Below, piece by piece: positions 1-10,336 of a stretch of DNA of 16,105 bases (its first letter is position 1; each line of letters begins with the position of its first letter). Both the position numbers and the translations under genes were made by a program. The notes beneath the pieces were generated by a model. It did no database searches and was not told the origin of the DNA. It was given only the letters and a program-made list of their open reading frames with translations. The stretch lies in contig JAGALN010000196.1 of the NCBI GenBank assembly GCA_017625185.1, positions 1 through 16,105 on the forward strand, in the 5' to 3' direction. This stretch comes from Clostridia bacterium (GTDB lineage Bacteria; Bacillota; Clostridia; Monoglobales; Monoglobaceae).

Positions 1-40
1 ACTATATCGAATATACCATTTTAATACCCAAGGAATGACC

Positions 41-115
41 GTAGGGGAGGGTCTCCGTGCCCTCCCGGTGATATTCCGAATCACCATACGGGCGGGGATG
101 GAACCCCGCCCCTAC
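41..115. repeat. Composite double-palindrome intergenic repeat, unit 1
   Basis: Two hairpins sit head to head. The first starts with GTAGGGG and has arms GGGAGGG (45-51) and CCCTCCC (60-66). The second has arms GGGCGGGG (90-97) and CCCCGCCC (104-111) and ends in CCCCTAC. The spacer between them contains CCGAATCACC. The whole unit therefore begins with GTAGGGG and ends with its reverse complement. A second unit of the same design lies at 199-271. This looks like a short non-autonomous mobile or REP-like repeat; no coding potential is visible. Confidence 0.7.
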
Positions 116-145
116 AACCAAACCGGATAATATCACAAACCCACA

Positions 146-174
146 ACGGTTCGTCGGGGACGCCGGTCCCTACA
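146..174. repeat. GTAGGG-type repeat fragment
   Basis: The stretch contains CGTCGGGGACGCCGGTCCC followed by TAC and then AACCAAACC. It is the reverse complement of the core of the long hairpin at 14199-14240, where the loop and right arm read GTCCCCGACGGTCCC. It also resembles the end of the 84-bp repeat at 2541-2624. It belongs to the same dispersed repeat superfamily as its neighbours but is present here as a single half. Confidence 0.6.
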
Positions 175-198
175 ACCAAACCGAGTGGATTAAACATC

Positions 199-271
199 GT
201 AGGGGCAATTCATGAATTGCCCGTTGTCATGTTCGAATCACCTTGGCGGGACATTCGTGAATGTCCCCTAC
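199..271. repeat. Composite double-palindrome intergenic repeat, unit 2
   Basis: This unit has the same design as 41-115. GTAGGGG opens it, then comes a perfect 20-nt palindrome at 203-222 built on GGGCAATTC/GAATTGCCC. A spacer with TCGAATCACC follows, then a second palindrome at 248-267 (GGGACATTC/GAATGTCCC), and CCCCTAC closes it. The palindrome at 248-267 recurs as its exact reverse complement at 2505-2524. Apart from these units and the terminator at 296-318, the gene-free stretch 1-321 shows nothing else recognisable. Confidence 0.7.
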
Positions 272-295
272 AACCAAACAGGGAACCTATGCCAA

Positions 296-318
296 AAACC
301 CCCGAAATTCGGGGGTTT
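296..318 (-). terminator. Intrinsic terminator of the apbE-amidohydrolase operon
   Basis: Read on the minus strand, the arms CCCCCGAA (308-315) and TTCGGGGG (299-306) form an 8-bp GC-rich stem, flanked by A residues on one side and a run of T on the other. It lies directly after the amidohydrolase stop codon at 322-324, where a factor-independent terminator is expected. Confidence 0.8.
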
Positions 319-321
319 CCC

Positions 322-1494
322 TTATCCTCTATATGCGATTTCTCCGTCTATTATAACCATCTCCGGTACGGCGGTCATTTTCGGCGGGGTGCCCTTCCAG
401 ATGACCAAATCGGCGTCCTTGCCCGGCGCCAGAGAGCCAACCCGATGAAACAATCCGCAGATTTCTGCGGGAATCCGGGTGATGGCAGCGAGGGCGTCCC
501 TGGCAGAGAGCCCTGCCCGCATGGCAGTCCCCGCACACAAGAGGAGATGCTTTTGGGGGGTTTCCGGATGGTCGGTAATGATGGCGGTGGGGATGCCTGC
601 GTCCGTCAGGAGCTTGGGTGCACTTTCTGTCTGGTTCTTCAGCTCCGGCTTGCTCCGGTCGGTAAGAATGGGTCCCGATAATACGGGAACCTTTTCTTTT
701 GCAATCCGCTCCGCCGCAAGGTGTGCCTCGGTGCCGTGAACCAGCACCAGCTTTAAACCGAACTCCTTGGCAATCCGCAGAGCCGTGAAGATATCGTCCA
801 GACGGTGGGCATGGGCATAAAGGGGCAGTTCCCCCTTGAGGACGGACAGAAGTGCCTCGTACTTCATATCCCAGTCCGGCTTACTCTCCTCGGTATCCTG
901 TTCCGCCTTATGGAGCTGTTCTAGGTACTTTTTGGCTTTATACAAGGTCTCCCGGAGCAGAGCCGCCGTTCCCATCCGGGTCACCGGGGTCTGGCTCTTG
1001 TCGTGGTAGACCGATTTGGGGTTTTCTCCAAAGGCAATTTTCATCCCGGCGGGAGATAAAACCGTCATATCATCAATGCAGCAGCCAAAGGTCTTCATGG
1101 CAAGGAGCTGTCCCCCCATGGGGTTGGCACTGCCGGGGCCGGTTACCACCGTGGTAATCCCGGCGGCAACGGCTTCTTCAAAGGCCCTGTCTTGGGGGTT
1201 CACCCCGTCAATGGCACGCATCTGGGGCGTGACGGGGTCGGTGTCCTCGTTGCCGTCATCTCCTTCAAAGTCAATGCCGTCCTCCCAGATGCCAATGTGG
1301 GAATGGGCGTCAATCAGTCCCGGGGTAACCGTCTTTCCGGCAAGGTCTAAAACCTCGGCACAGGCGGGAATCTCCGGAGCCTTCGTCATATCCCCCATGG
1401 CGGATATTTTTCCGTCCCGAATGAGGAGATATCCGTCGGGATAGTCGGTGCCCTCCTGGGTCAGTAAATTTCCGTGAATCATGTATAATTCCAT
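322..1494 (-). CDS. Amidohydrolase family protein (imidazolonepropionase-like metal-dependent hydrolase)
   Basis: The predicted protein is a 390-residue cytoplasmic hydrolase of the amidohydrolase superfamily. Visible family marks are the strand-1 metal motif in VTPGLIDAHSHIG (about residues 58-70), a histidine in AHAHRLDD, a second in LVHGTEAH, and the late metal/catalytic aspartate in IITDHPET. It closes with the usual C-terminal segment GSLAPGKDADLVIW, followed by a small beta domain. Family members hydrolyse C-N bonds in cyclic amides, imides or dipeptides; the substrate cannot be told here. The start at 1494 is chosen because AGGGAGGA lies 8-9 nt upstream; the frame stays open 26 codons further but would overlap apbE. 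The gene begins 13 nt after the apbE stop, so the two are surely co-transcribed. No histidine-degradation genes are nearby, so a role as hutI is unsupported. Confidence 0.88.
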   Translation of the reverse strand: MELYMIHGNLLTQEGTDYPDGYLLIRDGKISAMGDMTKAPEIPACAEVLDLAGKTVTPGLIDAHSHIGIWEDGIDFEGDDGNEDTDPVTPQMRAIDGVNPQDRAFEEAVAAGITTVVTGPGSANPMGGQLLAMKTFGCCIDDMTVLSPAGMKIAFGENPKSVYHDKSQTPVTRMGTAALLRETLYKAKKYLEQLHKAEQDTEESKPDWDMKYEALLSVLKGELPLYAHAHRLDDIFTALRIAKEFGLKLVLVHGTEAHLAAERIAKEKVPVLSGPILTDRSKPELKNQTESAPKLLTDAGIPTAIITDHPETPQKHLLLCAGTAMRAGLSARDALAAITRIPAEICGLFHRVGSLAPGKDADLVIWKGTPPKMTAVPEMVIIDGEIAYRG

Positions 1495-1507
1495 ATGGTT
1501 TTCCTCC

Positions 1508-2443
1508 CTAATCGGTAAAGAATACAGTGGTATAGAACCGGTCGGCAAGGGCGGTGCCCTTCTCTCTGCCAAGAATCAGGCAGGCGGTGGAGAGGCAGTC
1601 TGCATAGAGGGCAGAATTGCCGGTTACCGTGGCACTCTGGCTTTCGGTTTCTGCCGGGAACCCGGTTTTTGGGTCCAAAATATGATGGAACAGGGTCCCG
1701 TTATAAGAAAACCGCCGCTGATAGGTGCCCGAGGTCACCACCGTTCCGGCATCTTCAATGGGAACGGTGCGGGCATAGGTTCCGGCAGGCTGGTTTGGAG
1801 CTTGAATCCCGATCTCCCAGCCTCCGTCCTTGCGGGCGGGGTTCTTGCCAAAGACCACTACATTTCCTCCAAAATCCAAAACTCCCCAGGCGGCACCTGC
1901 CTCTATCATGGCGTTTTTCGCCATATCTGCAGCGTACCCCTTGGCACAGCCGCCCAGGTCAATGGCAACGCCCTTTTCCCGCTTGGTCAGGGTTTGGGTT
2001 TCGGTGTCAAGCAACAGCTTTTCCCAGCCAATCCGGGGGAGAACCTCTGCCACCGCTGATTTTTCCGGGGGAAGGGCGCCCTCGGCAAAGTCCCAGAGTG
2101 CCTTTGCCGGAGCAACGGTGATATCGAAGGCACCGCCTGATGCCTCACTCACCTTCAGGGCGGTGGCTACAATGGTGTAGGTGTGGGAATCCAGGGGAAC
2201 GGGAACCCCGGCGTCCGCCCGGTTAAAGGCAGATACGGTGGAGTTTTCGTCATAAAAGTCGGTGGCATCCTGGACCTCCCGAGCCATAGAGAACCCCGCT
2301 AAAATGGCGGACTTCGAATCACTCCGGATGGTACAGACTGTGTCCATCAGGAAATGGGTCTGGGAATATTCGGGGGTTTTTCCCGGCAGACTGCACCCGG
2401 TAAGGAGCAGGCAGAAAAGTAAGAACGGTAACAATCGTTTCAT
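1508..2443 (-). CDS. apbE: FAD:protein FMN transferase, lipoprotein (ApbE family)
   Basis: This 311-residue exported lipoprotein transfers FMN from FAD to threonine/serine residues of extracytoplasmic flavoproteins such as Rnf/Nqr subunits and FMN-binding-domain proteins. The N-terminus is a lipoprotein signal peptide with lipobox LLTGC (Cys17). Family motifs follow in order: FLMDTVCTI (31-39), the S-x-F-N segment, GGAFDITVAPAKALWDF, IDLGGCAKGYAADMA, LDFGGNVVVFG, TSGTYQRRF, HHILDPKTGFPAE, and the metal-site ADCLSTACL near the C-terminus. No key motif is missing. MKRLLPF at 2443 is preferred because the frame extends to 2515 only through AT-rich promoter sequence; the ribosome binding site is weak (GGAA). 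The next gene is the amidohydrolase. No flavoprotein target is in the window. Confidence 0.93.
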   Translation of the reverse strand: MKRLLPFLLFCLLLTGCSLPGKTPEYSQTHFLMDTVCTIRSDSKSAILAGFSMAREVQDATDFYDENSTVSAFNRADAGVPVPLDSHTYTIVATALKVSEASGGAFDITVAPAKALWDFAEGALPPEKSAVAEVLPRIGWEKLLLDTETQTLTKREKGVAIDLGGCAKGYAADMAKNAMIEAGAAWGVLDFGGNVVVFGKNPARKDGGWEIGIQAPNQPAGTYARTVPIEDAGTVVTSGTYQRRFSYNGTLFHHILDPKTGFPAETESQSATVTGNSALYADCLSTACLILGREKGTALADRFYTTVFFTD

Positions 2444-2474
2444 GAAGAAAAATTCCATTTCATGTTTTTTGTTT

Positions 2475-2502
2475 AGTATAACATAAAAAACAAAAAAATC
2501 AA
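2475..2502 (-). promoter_or_regulatory. Sigma-A-type promoter of apbE
   Basis: On the minus strand, TTGATT (2497-2502) is separated by 16 nt from TATACT (2475-2480). Transcription would start near 2468, leaving a leader of about 25 nt before the ATG at 2443. The -35 box directly abuts the palindrome at 2505-2524. Confidence 0.7.
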
Positions 2503-2504
2503 GC

Positions 2505-2524
2505 GGGACATTCACGAATGTCCC
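2505..2524. repeat. 20-bp palindromic repeat upstream of apbE
   Basis: GGGACATTC and GAATGTCCC arms flank a 2-nt centre. The element is the exact reverse complement of 248-267, so identical palindromes stand at both ends of the apbE-amidohydrolase operon. It lies 2 nt upstream of the apbE -35 box, so it could also act as a binding site or a block to upstream transcription; this is inference. Confidence 0.6.
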
Positions 2525-2540
2525 GCCGTGATTTTCGCAA

Positions 2541-2624
2541 TGGCAACGGACCGTCGGGGACGCACGTCTCGGCTCTCGCCTCGGTCAGTGCTGAACGATT
2601 TCCACCGGCAATCAGCACCCCTAC
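2541..2624 (-). repeat. 84-bp dispersed repeat (family B), copy 1
   Basis: Position-by-position comparison with the reverse complement of 6191-6274 gives 82 identities of 84. The differences are G/A at the 17th base and T/G at the 61st base. The two copies are inverted and lie on either side of carB. The element ends in CCCCTAC here (GTAGGGG in the other copy), linking it to the GTAGGGG superfamily at 41-271 and 14199-14240. Internal arms GTGCTG/CAGCAC and ATTGCC/GGCAAT form a nested hairpin in copy 2; the T/G change weakens it here. The rest of the gap up to the carB promoter (2625-2702) is AT-rich with nothing recognised. Confidence 0.85.
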
Positions 2625-2702
2625 GATACATAAAATTTTCCCGAAAAATTCATCCGATTTTGATACAAAATACCAATATTTTAGAAAATTCAAAAAATTC
2701 CC

Positions 2703-2730
2703 TTGATTCTTGCAAGCTTTATGATATAAT
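2703..2730 (+). promoter_or_regulatory. Sigma-A-type promoter of carB
   Basis: TTGATT (2703-2708), a 16-nt spacer, and a perfect TATAAT (2725-2730). Transcription would start near 2737, giving a leader of only about 46 nt. That is too short for a PyrR attenuator or a riboswitch, so transcriptional control by a leader RNA is not supported. Confidence 0.8.
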
Positions 2731-2782
2731 TGTTAAGATAGGTATATTGCGATTAAAATTTTGAATAGAGGATGGGGATTCT

Positions 2783-5999
<3,217 letters not shown>

Positions 6000-6001
<2 letters not shown>

Positions 6002-6038
6002 AGAAGATGGCACCCTGTGGTTGGGGTGCCTCTTCTTT
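6000..6038 (+). terminator. Intrinsic terminator of carB
   Basis: Arms AAAGAAGA (6000-6007) and TCTTCTTT (6031-6038) enclose a second stem, GGCACCC (6009-6015) with GGGTGCC (6024-6030). One bulged T (6008) is the only imperfection. It begins within the stop codon region and ends in a T-rich tract. Confidence 0.88.
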
Positions 6039-6044
6039 GTTGGA

Positions 6045-6180
6045 CCAGTCGTGTTTGAAAATTGGCGAGCTTTGCCCGCTGCTGCAATGGGGATTGCCAG
6101 TCATGTACACAAAGTACACTCCTGTCATTCCCCATCTTGCACCGAACAAATCTCATCAAATTTTCTGCGCACTCGTCGTG
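6045..6180 (+). repeat. ~135-bp structured intergenic repeat (family C), copy 1
   Basis: The element aligns without large gaps to 14046-14180 at roughly 80% identity. It has a small hairpin GCGAGC-TTT-GCCCGC, then a long imperfect hairpin at 6087-6135 whose centre (GTACACAAAGTACACTCC) is invariant between copies, then a less conserved tail. The outer arms differ between copies in a pairing-preserving way. Both copies lie just downstream of a stop codon in the orientation of that gene. Short open frames across it on the minus strand repeat in both copies but merely reflect the repeat. The family is not one I can name. Confidence 0.75.
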
Positions 6181-6190
6181 TTTGAAAATT

Positions 6191-6274
6191 GTAGGGGTGC
6201 TGATTGCCGGTGGCAATCGTTCAGCACTGACCGAGGCGAGAGCCGAGACGTGCGTCCTCGACGGTCCGTTGCCA
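6191..6274 (+). repeat. 84-bp dispersed repeat (family B), copy 2
   Basis: Inverted partner of 2541-2624 (82 of 84 identical). It starts with GTAGGGG immediately after the family C element. It contains a nested hairpin: GTGCTG and CAGCAC outside, ATTGCC and GGCAAT inside around a GGT loop. With family C, the carB terminator and the terminator at 6297-6331, this accounts for nearly all of the 346-nt gene-free stretch 6002-6347. Confidence 0.85.
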
Positions 6275-6296
6275 AAACGATAATCCACAGGGAGTA

Positions 6297-6331
6297 AAAA
6301 AGCGTGAACCAACCTTTGGTTCACGCTTTTT
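6297..6331. terminator. Bidirectional terminator between carB and the SLH gene
   Basis: A perfect 16-bp stem, AAAAAGCGTGAACCAA with TTGGTTCACGCTTTTT, closes a 3-nt loop. The A-run and T-run at its two ends make it functional on both strands. It lies between the convergent carB and SLH genes; the SLH gene stops 16 nt away, so its main role is likely minus-strand termination. Confidence 0.92.
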
Positions 6332-6347
6332 GGTTTGAATTCTTTTC

Positions 6348-8996
6348 TTACGCCGGAGTCGCCTCGGACACAGCAACCGTCTTGGGGGCGCCATCACCAA
6401 TTTTGATGATCAGGTTGGTGGGCATCTCGCTCTTGAGGAGGGATACGGTATCGATTTCCTCCTCGTTGATGGTAACTGCGGTGTCCCGCAAATCCATGGG
6501 AACAACCACGATGGCAAGAGGAGCATCTTCGCTTGCAAAGGTCAGAGCCAGAGAATCCAACTGGGAGAGCTTGCCTTTGCACACACCGTCTGCGAAAACA
6601 TAGGCATCGTGCAGATTCTCGGAAAGCTGGGAATCTTCCATGGTTGCCGCCGTATAGGTTGGGTAAAGGATGGCATCCAGCGCACCCGCCAGACCCTGAA
6701 CGACAGGCTCGTGGTCAAAGAAATTGTACGCCACATTGGGGATGGTGCCCGGCTCTGCTTTCTCAATACCAATCTTGATGTCGACGGTATTATTTAAGAA
6801 CTGGTTCTTTTTCAAGGCATTCCCTTCGGTGGTCAGCGCCGTTGCATCGGCATAAGCCAAGGCGGATGAGAAGCCATCAAAGATATTGCCCTCAATCACA
6901 ACGGTGTCACCTTCGGCAGGAGCCATCAAGAAAAATCCGTCATTGGTTTTGCCCGCATCGCCTTTCAATTCATTGTTCTTTGCAGTCAGAGCAACCGCTT
7001 TCACATTGTCCAGAATTTTAGCAAAACCGTCCCCGTCCACGGTGAGGCCCTCTAAGGTCAGGCTTGCTGCCTTGGTGGCAACTGCTTCGGTTTCTCCCTC
7101 GGGAATTTCGGTGGCGTTGGCAACCATGGAGGTAAGAGCTCCAGCGGCTGCAACATCCAGATTTTTTAAGGTAACATCGGCATCCTTTTCTATCAGCAAG
7201 GGCTGCTCCAGAACCAAAGCCTTCCGGCCTGTTACGGGAGCATAACTGCCGTCGGTCAGGGTAATGCCGGCATCTACGGTAATCTTTTCAACAGCCTTAT
7301 CGGCAAGAGCCGCCGTGAATTGCTCCAGGGTGGAAACGGTTTTGTAGGAGTAGAGAACCAAATCCGAAACATCCACAGAAAGACTGCTCTTATCCTTACC
7401 GTCCCCGTTCAAATCTATCGTGAAGACAATCTTTTCGTCCTGCATTTCCTCGGTGATTTCAAATATCTGGGTATAGGTGGTGTTTCCCGCGGTGAAGTTT
7501 TCATACGCTGGGAATTCTTCGTCACCAAAGGCAATCTTCAACACCGATTTGACCGGGTTAGTTACCCGGCTGGGGAGCTGATAGGTGATTGCCAGGAAGT
7601 TGCCCTCCCCGTCTATGGCGGGGCCAGTGTGATAATCGGTAACATACTTCAGAGCGCCGGTTGCCTCAAAGGCGTCGGTATTTCTGGCCTCGGTAATTTC
7701 CACACCTACCATCAGTTCTGCAGCGGATTTACCGGTATGATCAATGTTTTCGCCGGTTGCTGCCTTTAAGGTGCCGTAACGACCGGAATTCTTTTGCCAG
7801 CCCGCATACAGCTCCTTGACACTGGCACTGTTGACAACATCGGTGCTTTGCAGCTTCTTGGACTCGGTCAGATTGTTAGCGGCGACCTCGCTGACATACC
7901 AGCCTTTGAAGGTATAACCTGTCCGTTTGGGATTGTTGGGCAGATGGAATACATAGGTTTTTCCGCTGGTGCATCTCACGATGATCTCGGACTCGCCATC
8001 ATCCCAGAAGCCGCCGTTTCCGTAAAAGGCTACGTTATACTTCGTGGTGGAGCTGGAACTGCTGCCACCGGCACCGCCACCGCCACCCATGGAGGGCGTA
8101 CTGTTGTAGTTTGTGTTATACCCGGTGCTATAGCTGCTGTTATTGATAATGCCGCCATATTTATTAGAGGTAGATGCCACGGTGGCGCCAATAATCCCTA
8201 CGGTAGCGTCTGCTGAAAGAACGCAGAGCCGGCCGTTGATATAGCTGTTGCTGTTGAAATTCACGCTTCCTTCTACAGCAGGGCAAATCACAGCGCCGCC
8301 TAGAACAACCCCGTCAAAGGTGGTAGGTGCCTTAACAATGGCAATTTTATCGCCATAGGTGCCGTTGAAATAGCTCTTGCTGCCATCGGCATAGACTGCC
8401 ACCATGTTGTTCAGAATGGTCACAATCTCTGCCCGGGTAATGGGGTCGCCGGGACGGAACATTCCGTCGCTGCCCTGAATAAAGTTTCGCTCGGCCATAA
8501 AGGCAACAATGGGACTTGCCCAAGACTGAATCTGCCCGTTGTCGCTGAACTGGGTCAGAACCCCGGTGTTCACATTGGCGGTGTCCAAATCAAAGGCACG
8601 GCCAATCATAACCGCAGCTTCCTGTCGGGAGATGGGGGCGCCGGGGCGAATGGTGCCGTCTTCGTAACCGGTCATCACCCCTGCCTCATACAGCCGGGAA
8701 ACAGATTGTGCAAACCAATCGTCTGCTGCCACGTCGGAAAAGACTTTGATGCTGGCTTTCTGATACCCAATCAGGTTGTCCATCATTTTGGCTGTTTCCG
8801 CACGGGTGATGGGGTCGCCGGGACGGAAATTCCCTGCATCATCACCATTGACAACCCCTCTGTCGCTCCAGACAGAAATGGCTTCTGCTGCCCAGTGCCC
8901 GGAGGAATCCGTAAAGTCTTTCGCCATGGCCGGCACCCCAAACAGGGTGCATAACATCGTTGCGATCATCACAACGGAAAGTATTCTCTTTTTCAT
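6348..8996 (-). CDS. Secreted SLH-domain surface protein with InlB-type repeat and predicted beta-helix region
   Basis: This 882-residue protein is predicted to be exported and held on the cell wall. Residues 1-25 are a signal peptide ending in AMA. Three S-layer homology domains follow (about 28-78, 86-138, 150-200), each with the wall-polymer-binding signature (ITRAE 63-67, ISRQE 122-126, ITRAE 186-190). A Gly/Ser linker lies at 303-318. Residues 319-401 look like an InlB B-repeat / Listeria-Bacteroides repeat (YTFKGWYVSE ... ELYAGWQ). The remainder is unassigned; about 560-740 has repeated short strands (LTLEGLTVDGDG, VVIEGNIFDGF) suggesting a parallel beta-helix. SLH domains normally bind pyruvylated secondary wall polymer. 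GGCGGAG precedes the ATG at a good distance. Ligand or enzyme activity is unknown; an adhesin or S-layer-associated role is inference. Confidence 0.9.
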   Translation of the reverse strand: MKKRILSVVMIATMLCTLFGVPAMAKDFTDSSGHWAAEAISVWSDRGVVNGDDAGNFRPGDPITRAETAKMMDNLIGYQKASIKVFSDVAADDWFAQSVSRLYEAGVMTGYEDGTIRPGAPISRQEAAVMIGRAFDLDTANVNTGVLTQFSDNGQIQSWASPIVAFMAERNFIQGSDGMFRPGDPITRAEIVTILNNMVAVYADGSKSYFNGTYGDKIAIVKAPTTFDGVVLGGAVICPAVEGSVNFNSNSYINGRLCVLSADATVGIIGATVASTSNKYGGIINNSSYSTGYNTNYNSTPSMGGGGGAGGSSSSSTTKYNVAFYGNGGFWDDGESEIIVRCTSGKTYVFHLPNNPKRTGYTFKGWYVSEVAANNLTESKKLQSTDVVNSASVKELYAGWQKNSGRYGTLKAATGENIDHTGKSAAELMVGVEITEARNTDAFEATGALKYVTDYHTGPAIDGEGNFLAITYQLPSRVTNPVKSVLKIAFGDEEFPAYENFTAGNTTYTQIFEITEEMQDEKIVFTIDLNGDGKDKSSLSVDVSDLVLYSYKTVSTLEQFTAALADKAVEKITVDAGITLTDGSYAPVTGRKALVLEQPLLIEKDADVTLKNLDVAAAGALTSMVANATEIPEGETEAVATKAASLTLEGLTVDGDGFAKILDNVKAVALTAKNNELKGDAGKTNDGFFLMAPAEGDTVVIEGNIFDGFSSALAYADATALTTEGNALKKNQFLNNTVDIKIGIEKAEPGTIPNVAYNFFDHEPVVQGLAGALDAILYPTYTAATMEDSQLSENLHDAYVFADGVCKGKLSQLDSLALTFASEDAPLAIVVVPMDLRDTAVTINEEEIDTVSLLKSEMPTNLIIKIGDGAPKTVAVSEATPA

Positions 8997-9031
8997 AATA
9001 ACTCCGCCTTTCCAAAAGAACTCTTTTTTTC

Positions 9032-9060
9032 ACTATAACATAACGGATTTTCTTTGTCAA
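9032..9060 (-). promoter_or_regulatory. Sigma-A promoter of the SLH protein gene
   Basis: On the minus strand a consensus TTGACA (9055-9060) is spaced 17 nt from TATAGT (9032-9037). This near-ideal promoter suggests abundant expression of the surface protein and marks it as a separate transcription unit from the upstream membrane protein gene. Confidence 0.88.
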
Positions 9061-9100
9061 AGGAAGAAGGCGGGTTCCTTTTTACATTTCTGTTACAAAG

Positions 9101-9118
9101 CAGGGAACAAGCCCTGTC
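9101..9118. terminator. Possible weak terminator after the YkvI-like gene
   Basis: Inverted arms CAGGG and CCCTG enclose a 6-nt loop about 15 nt beyond the stop of the minus-strand membrane protein gene. The stem is only 5-6 bp and the T-tract is short on the minus strand, so termination here is uncertain. Confidence 0.3.
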
Positions 9119-9132
9119 TTATTTTCTAATCC

Positions 9133-10152
9133 CTACGATCTTCCCCGCCAGAAATACTCCACCCCAATCCAGAACATCCAGACAAGGCCGGTAACCCCGA
9201 AAAAGCCGTACAGCCGGTCTACCAGAACAGAAAAATCAATCATGGCAAAGGGAATGGCAGAAAGACACAAAATGCCGGCAGAAAGACACCGGTTCTTTGT
9301 GTTTTTGATGCCAAAATGACTCAGAATCCCGAAGCCCTGAGAGATGGCAGTGGTAGAAATTGCCATCAGGAGAACGGCGGTGTATACCTTTTTCTGGAGC
9401 CTGCCCGCCATGGCGGCAAGCTTGAGCATAGGAAGCTGGCTCTCCCAGAGGGCGTCGAAAAAGATGCTCTGGCTCGCCCAGATGACCAGAATCAAAAGCC
9501 CCAGAGAAAGACCGCCCGCCATGGCGGCAAGCCGGATTCCCGCCGGGGTGATTCCCCGTTGCAGAGGAACCAGCACCGAGGGCGCCGAAATGGTGTTGTA
9601 GCTGACGTAGCAAAGGGCGGAGAGCAAAACCCCGTGGGTCATTCCCTGGGGGGAGAATACCGCTGCCGTTCCAAACAAGGTTGCAGAAATACAGATATAG
9701 AAAATCCCCAGAATCATACAGGGAACCATGACGGTATTTGCCGCTATAATTCCCCTTAAATCAAAGGAGAGAACCAGAAAACAGACCGCCGCCAGGAGCA
9801 AAATTCCCACAACATCCGGCAGCAGGTAGCTCTGGGCAAGGAGGGCGCCGCTCCCCGAGAGCATGGTGAAGAACCCGCAGAAAAGGTAGACAAACAAAAA
9901 CACCTTTACCCCTCCGGCAAACCGTCCCGCCACCGCCGAGAGGTACTCCTGGCAGGTAGCCATGTTTCCCCGATGGGCACGGGAGAGCACCAGATAGCAA
10001 AGGGCAATCAACAAGAAGGTGGCAAAGACAATCCCGCTGTGGTCGGTGCCGGAGGGGATGTTGAAATATTCCATGATCTCTCGCCCCGAGGCAAACCCTG
10101 CCCCAATCACCAATCCGATATAGACAAATGCCAGTGACAAACCCTGTTTCAT
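9133..10152 (-). CDS. YkvI-family membrane protein (APC-superfamily-like transporter)
   Basis: This is a 339-residue, very hydrophobic protein with about ten predicted membrane spans. The N-terminal signature VIGAGFASGREIMEYF (about residues 15-30) matches the first broken helix of the YkvI family, a LeuT/APC-fold group found in Bacillus and Clostridia. No substrate is established that I know of, so none is assigned. A further conserved-looking span is SYNTISAPSVLVPL. The start is set by AAGGAGGAG 8 nt upstream. It is divergent from the ribosomal cluster and followed by the separately promoted SLH gene, so it appears monocistronic. Confidence 0.82.
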   Translation of the reverse strand: MKQGLSLAFVYIGLVIGAGFASGREIMEYFNIPSGTDHSGIVFATFLLIALCYLVLSRAHRGNMATCQEYLSAVAGRFAGGVKVFLFVYLFCGFFTMLSGSGALLAQSYLLPDVVGILLLAAVCFLVLSFDLRGIIAANTVMVPCMILGIFYICISATLFGTAAVFSPQGMTHGVLLSALCYVSYNTISAPSVLVPLQRGITPAGIRLAAMAGGLSLGLLILVIWASQSIFFDALWESQLPMLKLAAMAGRLQKKVYTAVLLMAISTTAISQGFGILSHFGIKNTKNRCLSAGILCLSAIPFAMIDFSVLVDRLYGFFGVTGLVWMFWIGVEYFWRGRS

Positions 10153-10197
10153 GGCAGCGACTCCTCCTTATGTCCGGCTTCTTTCCTTATATATATG

Positions 10198-10211
10198 CGG
10201 AAGATTCCGCG
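10198..10211. promoter_or_regulatory. Short perfect palindrome upstream of the YkvI-like gene
   Basis: GCGGAA and TTCCGC flank a GA centre. On the minus strand it lies just upstream of a TATATATAAGG tract that could be the -10 region of the membrane protein gene, about 40 nt upstream of its ATG. It could be an operator; there is no independent support. Confidence 0.3.
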
Positions 10212-10301
10212 CCCATGAATGGTTGGTCTTGTGGTTTGAATAGCCTTCAACCGCCAGATGTTGTGCTTGGGAAAAAATTTGCGTTTTTTCTGAAAAAAGC
10301 A

Positions 10302-10330
10302 TTGACAAACCTTGCAAATTGTGATATCAT
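10302..10330 (+). promoter_or_regulatory. Sigma-A promoter of the rpmG-secE-nusG-ribosomal cluster
   Basis: Consensus TTGACA (10302-10307), 17-nt spacer, TATCAT (10325-10330) with an upstream TG at 10322-10323 (extended -10). The predicted start is near 10337. This is the strongest promoter seen in the 267-nt divergent region 10153-10419. Confidence 0.88.
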
Positions 10331-10336
10331 ATCTCT

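Noticed and set aside
41..271. CRISPR-like array
   Set aside because: The palindromic units are irregularly spaced, alternate in orientation and lack a constant repeat with unique spacers; no cas gene is present.
1495..1572. N-terminal extension of the amidohydrolase by 26 codons
   Set aside because: It would overlap the end of apbE, and a strong ribosome binding site stands right before the internal ATG at 1494.
2499..2693. Open frames shared with 5887-6324 across the 84-bp repeat
   Set aside because: They only translate the repeat DNA in both copies; no start signals and they overlap promoters or carB.
2731..2782. PyrR attenuator or riboswitch before carB
   Set aside because: The leader is only about 46 nt and holds no terminator or known aptamer pattern.
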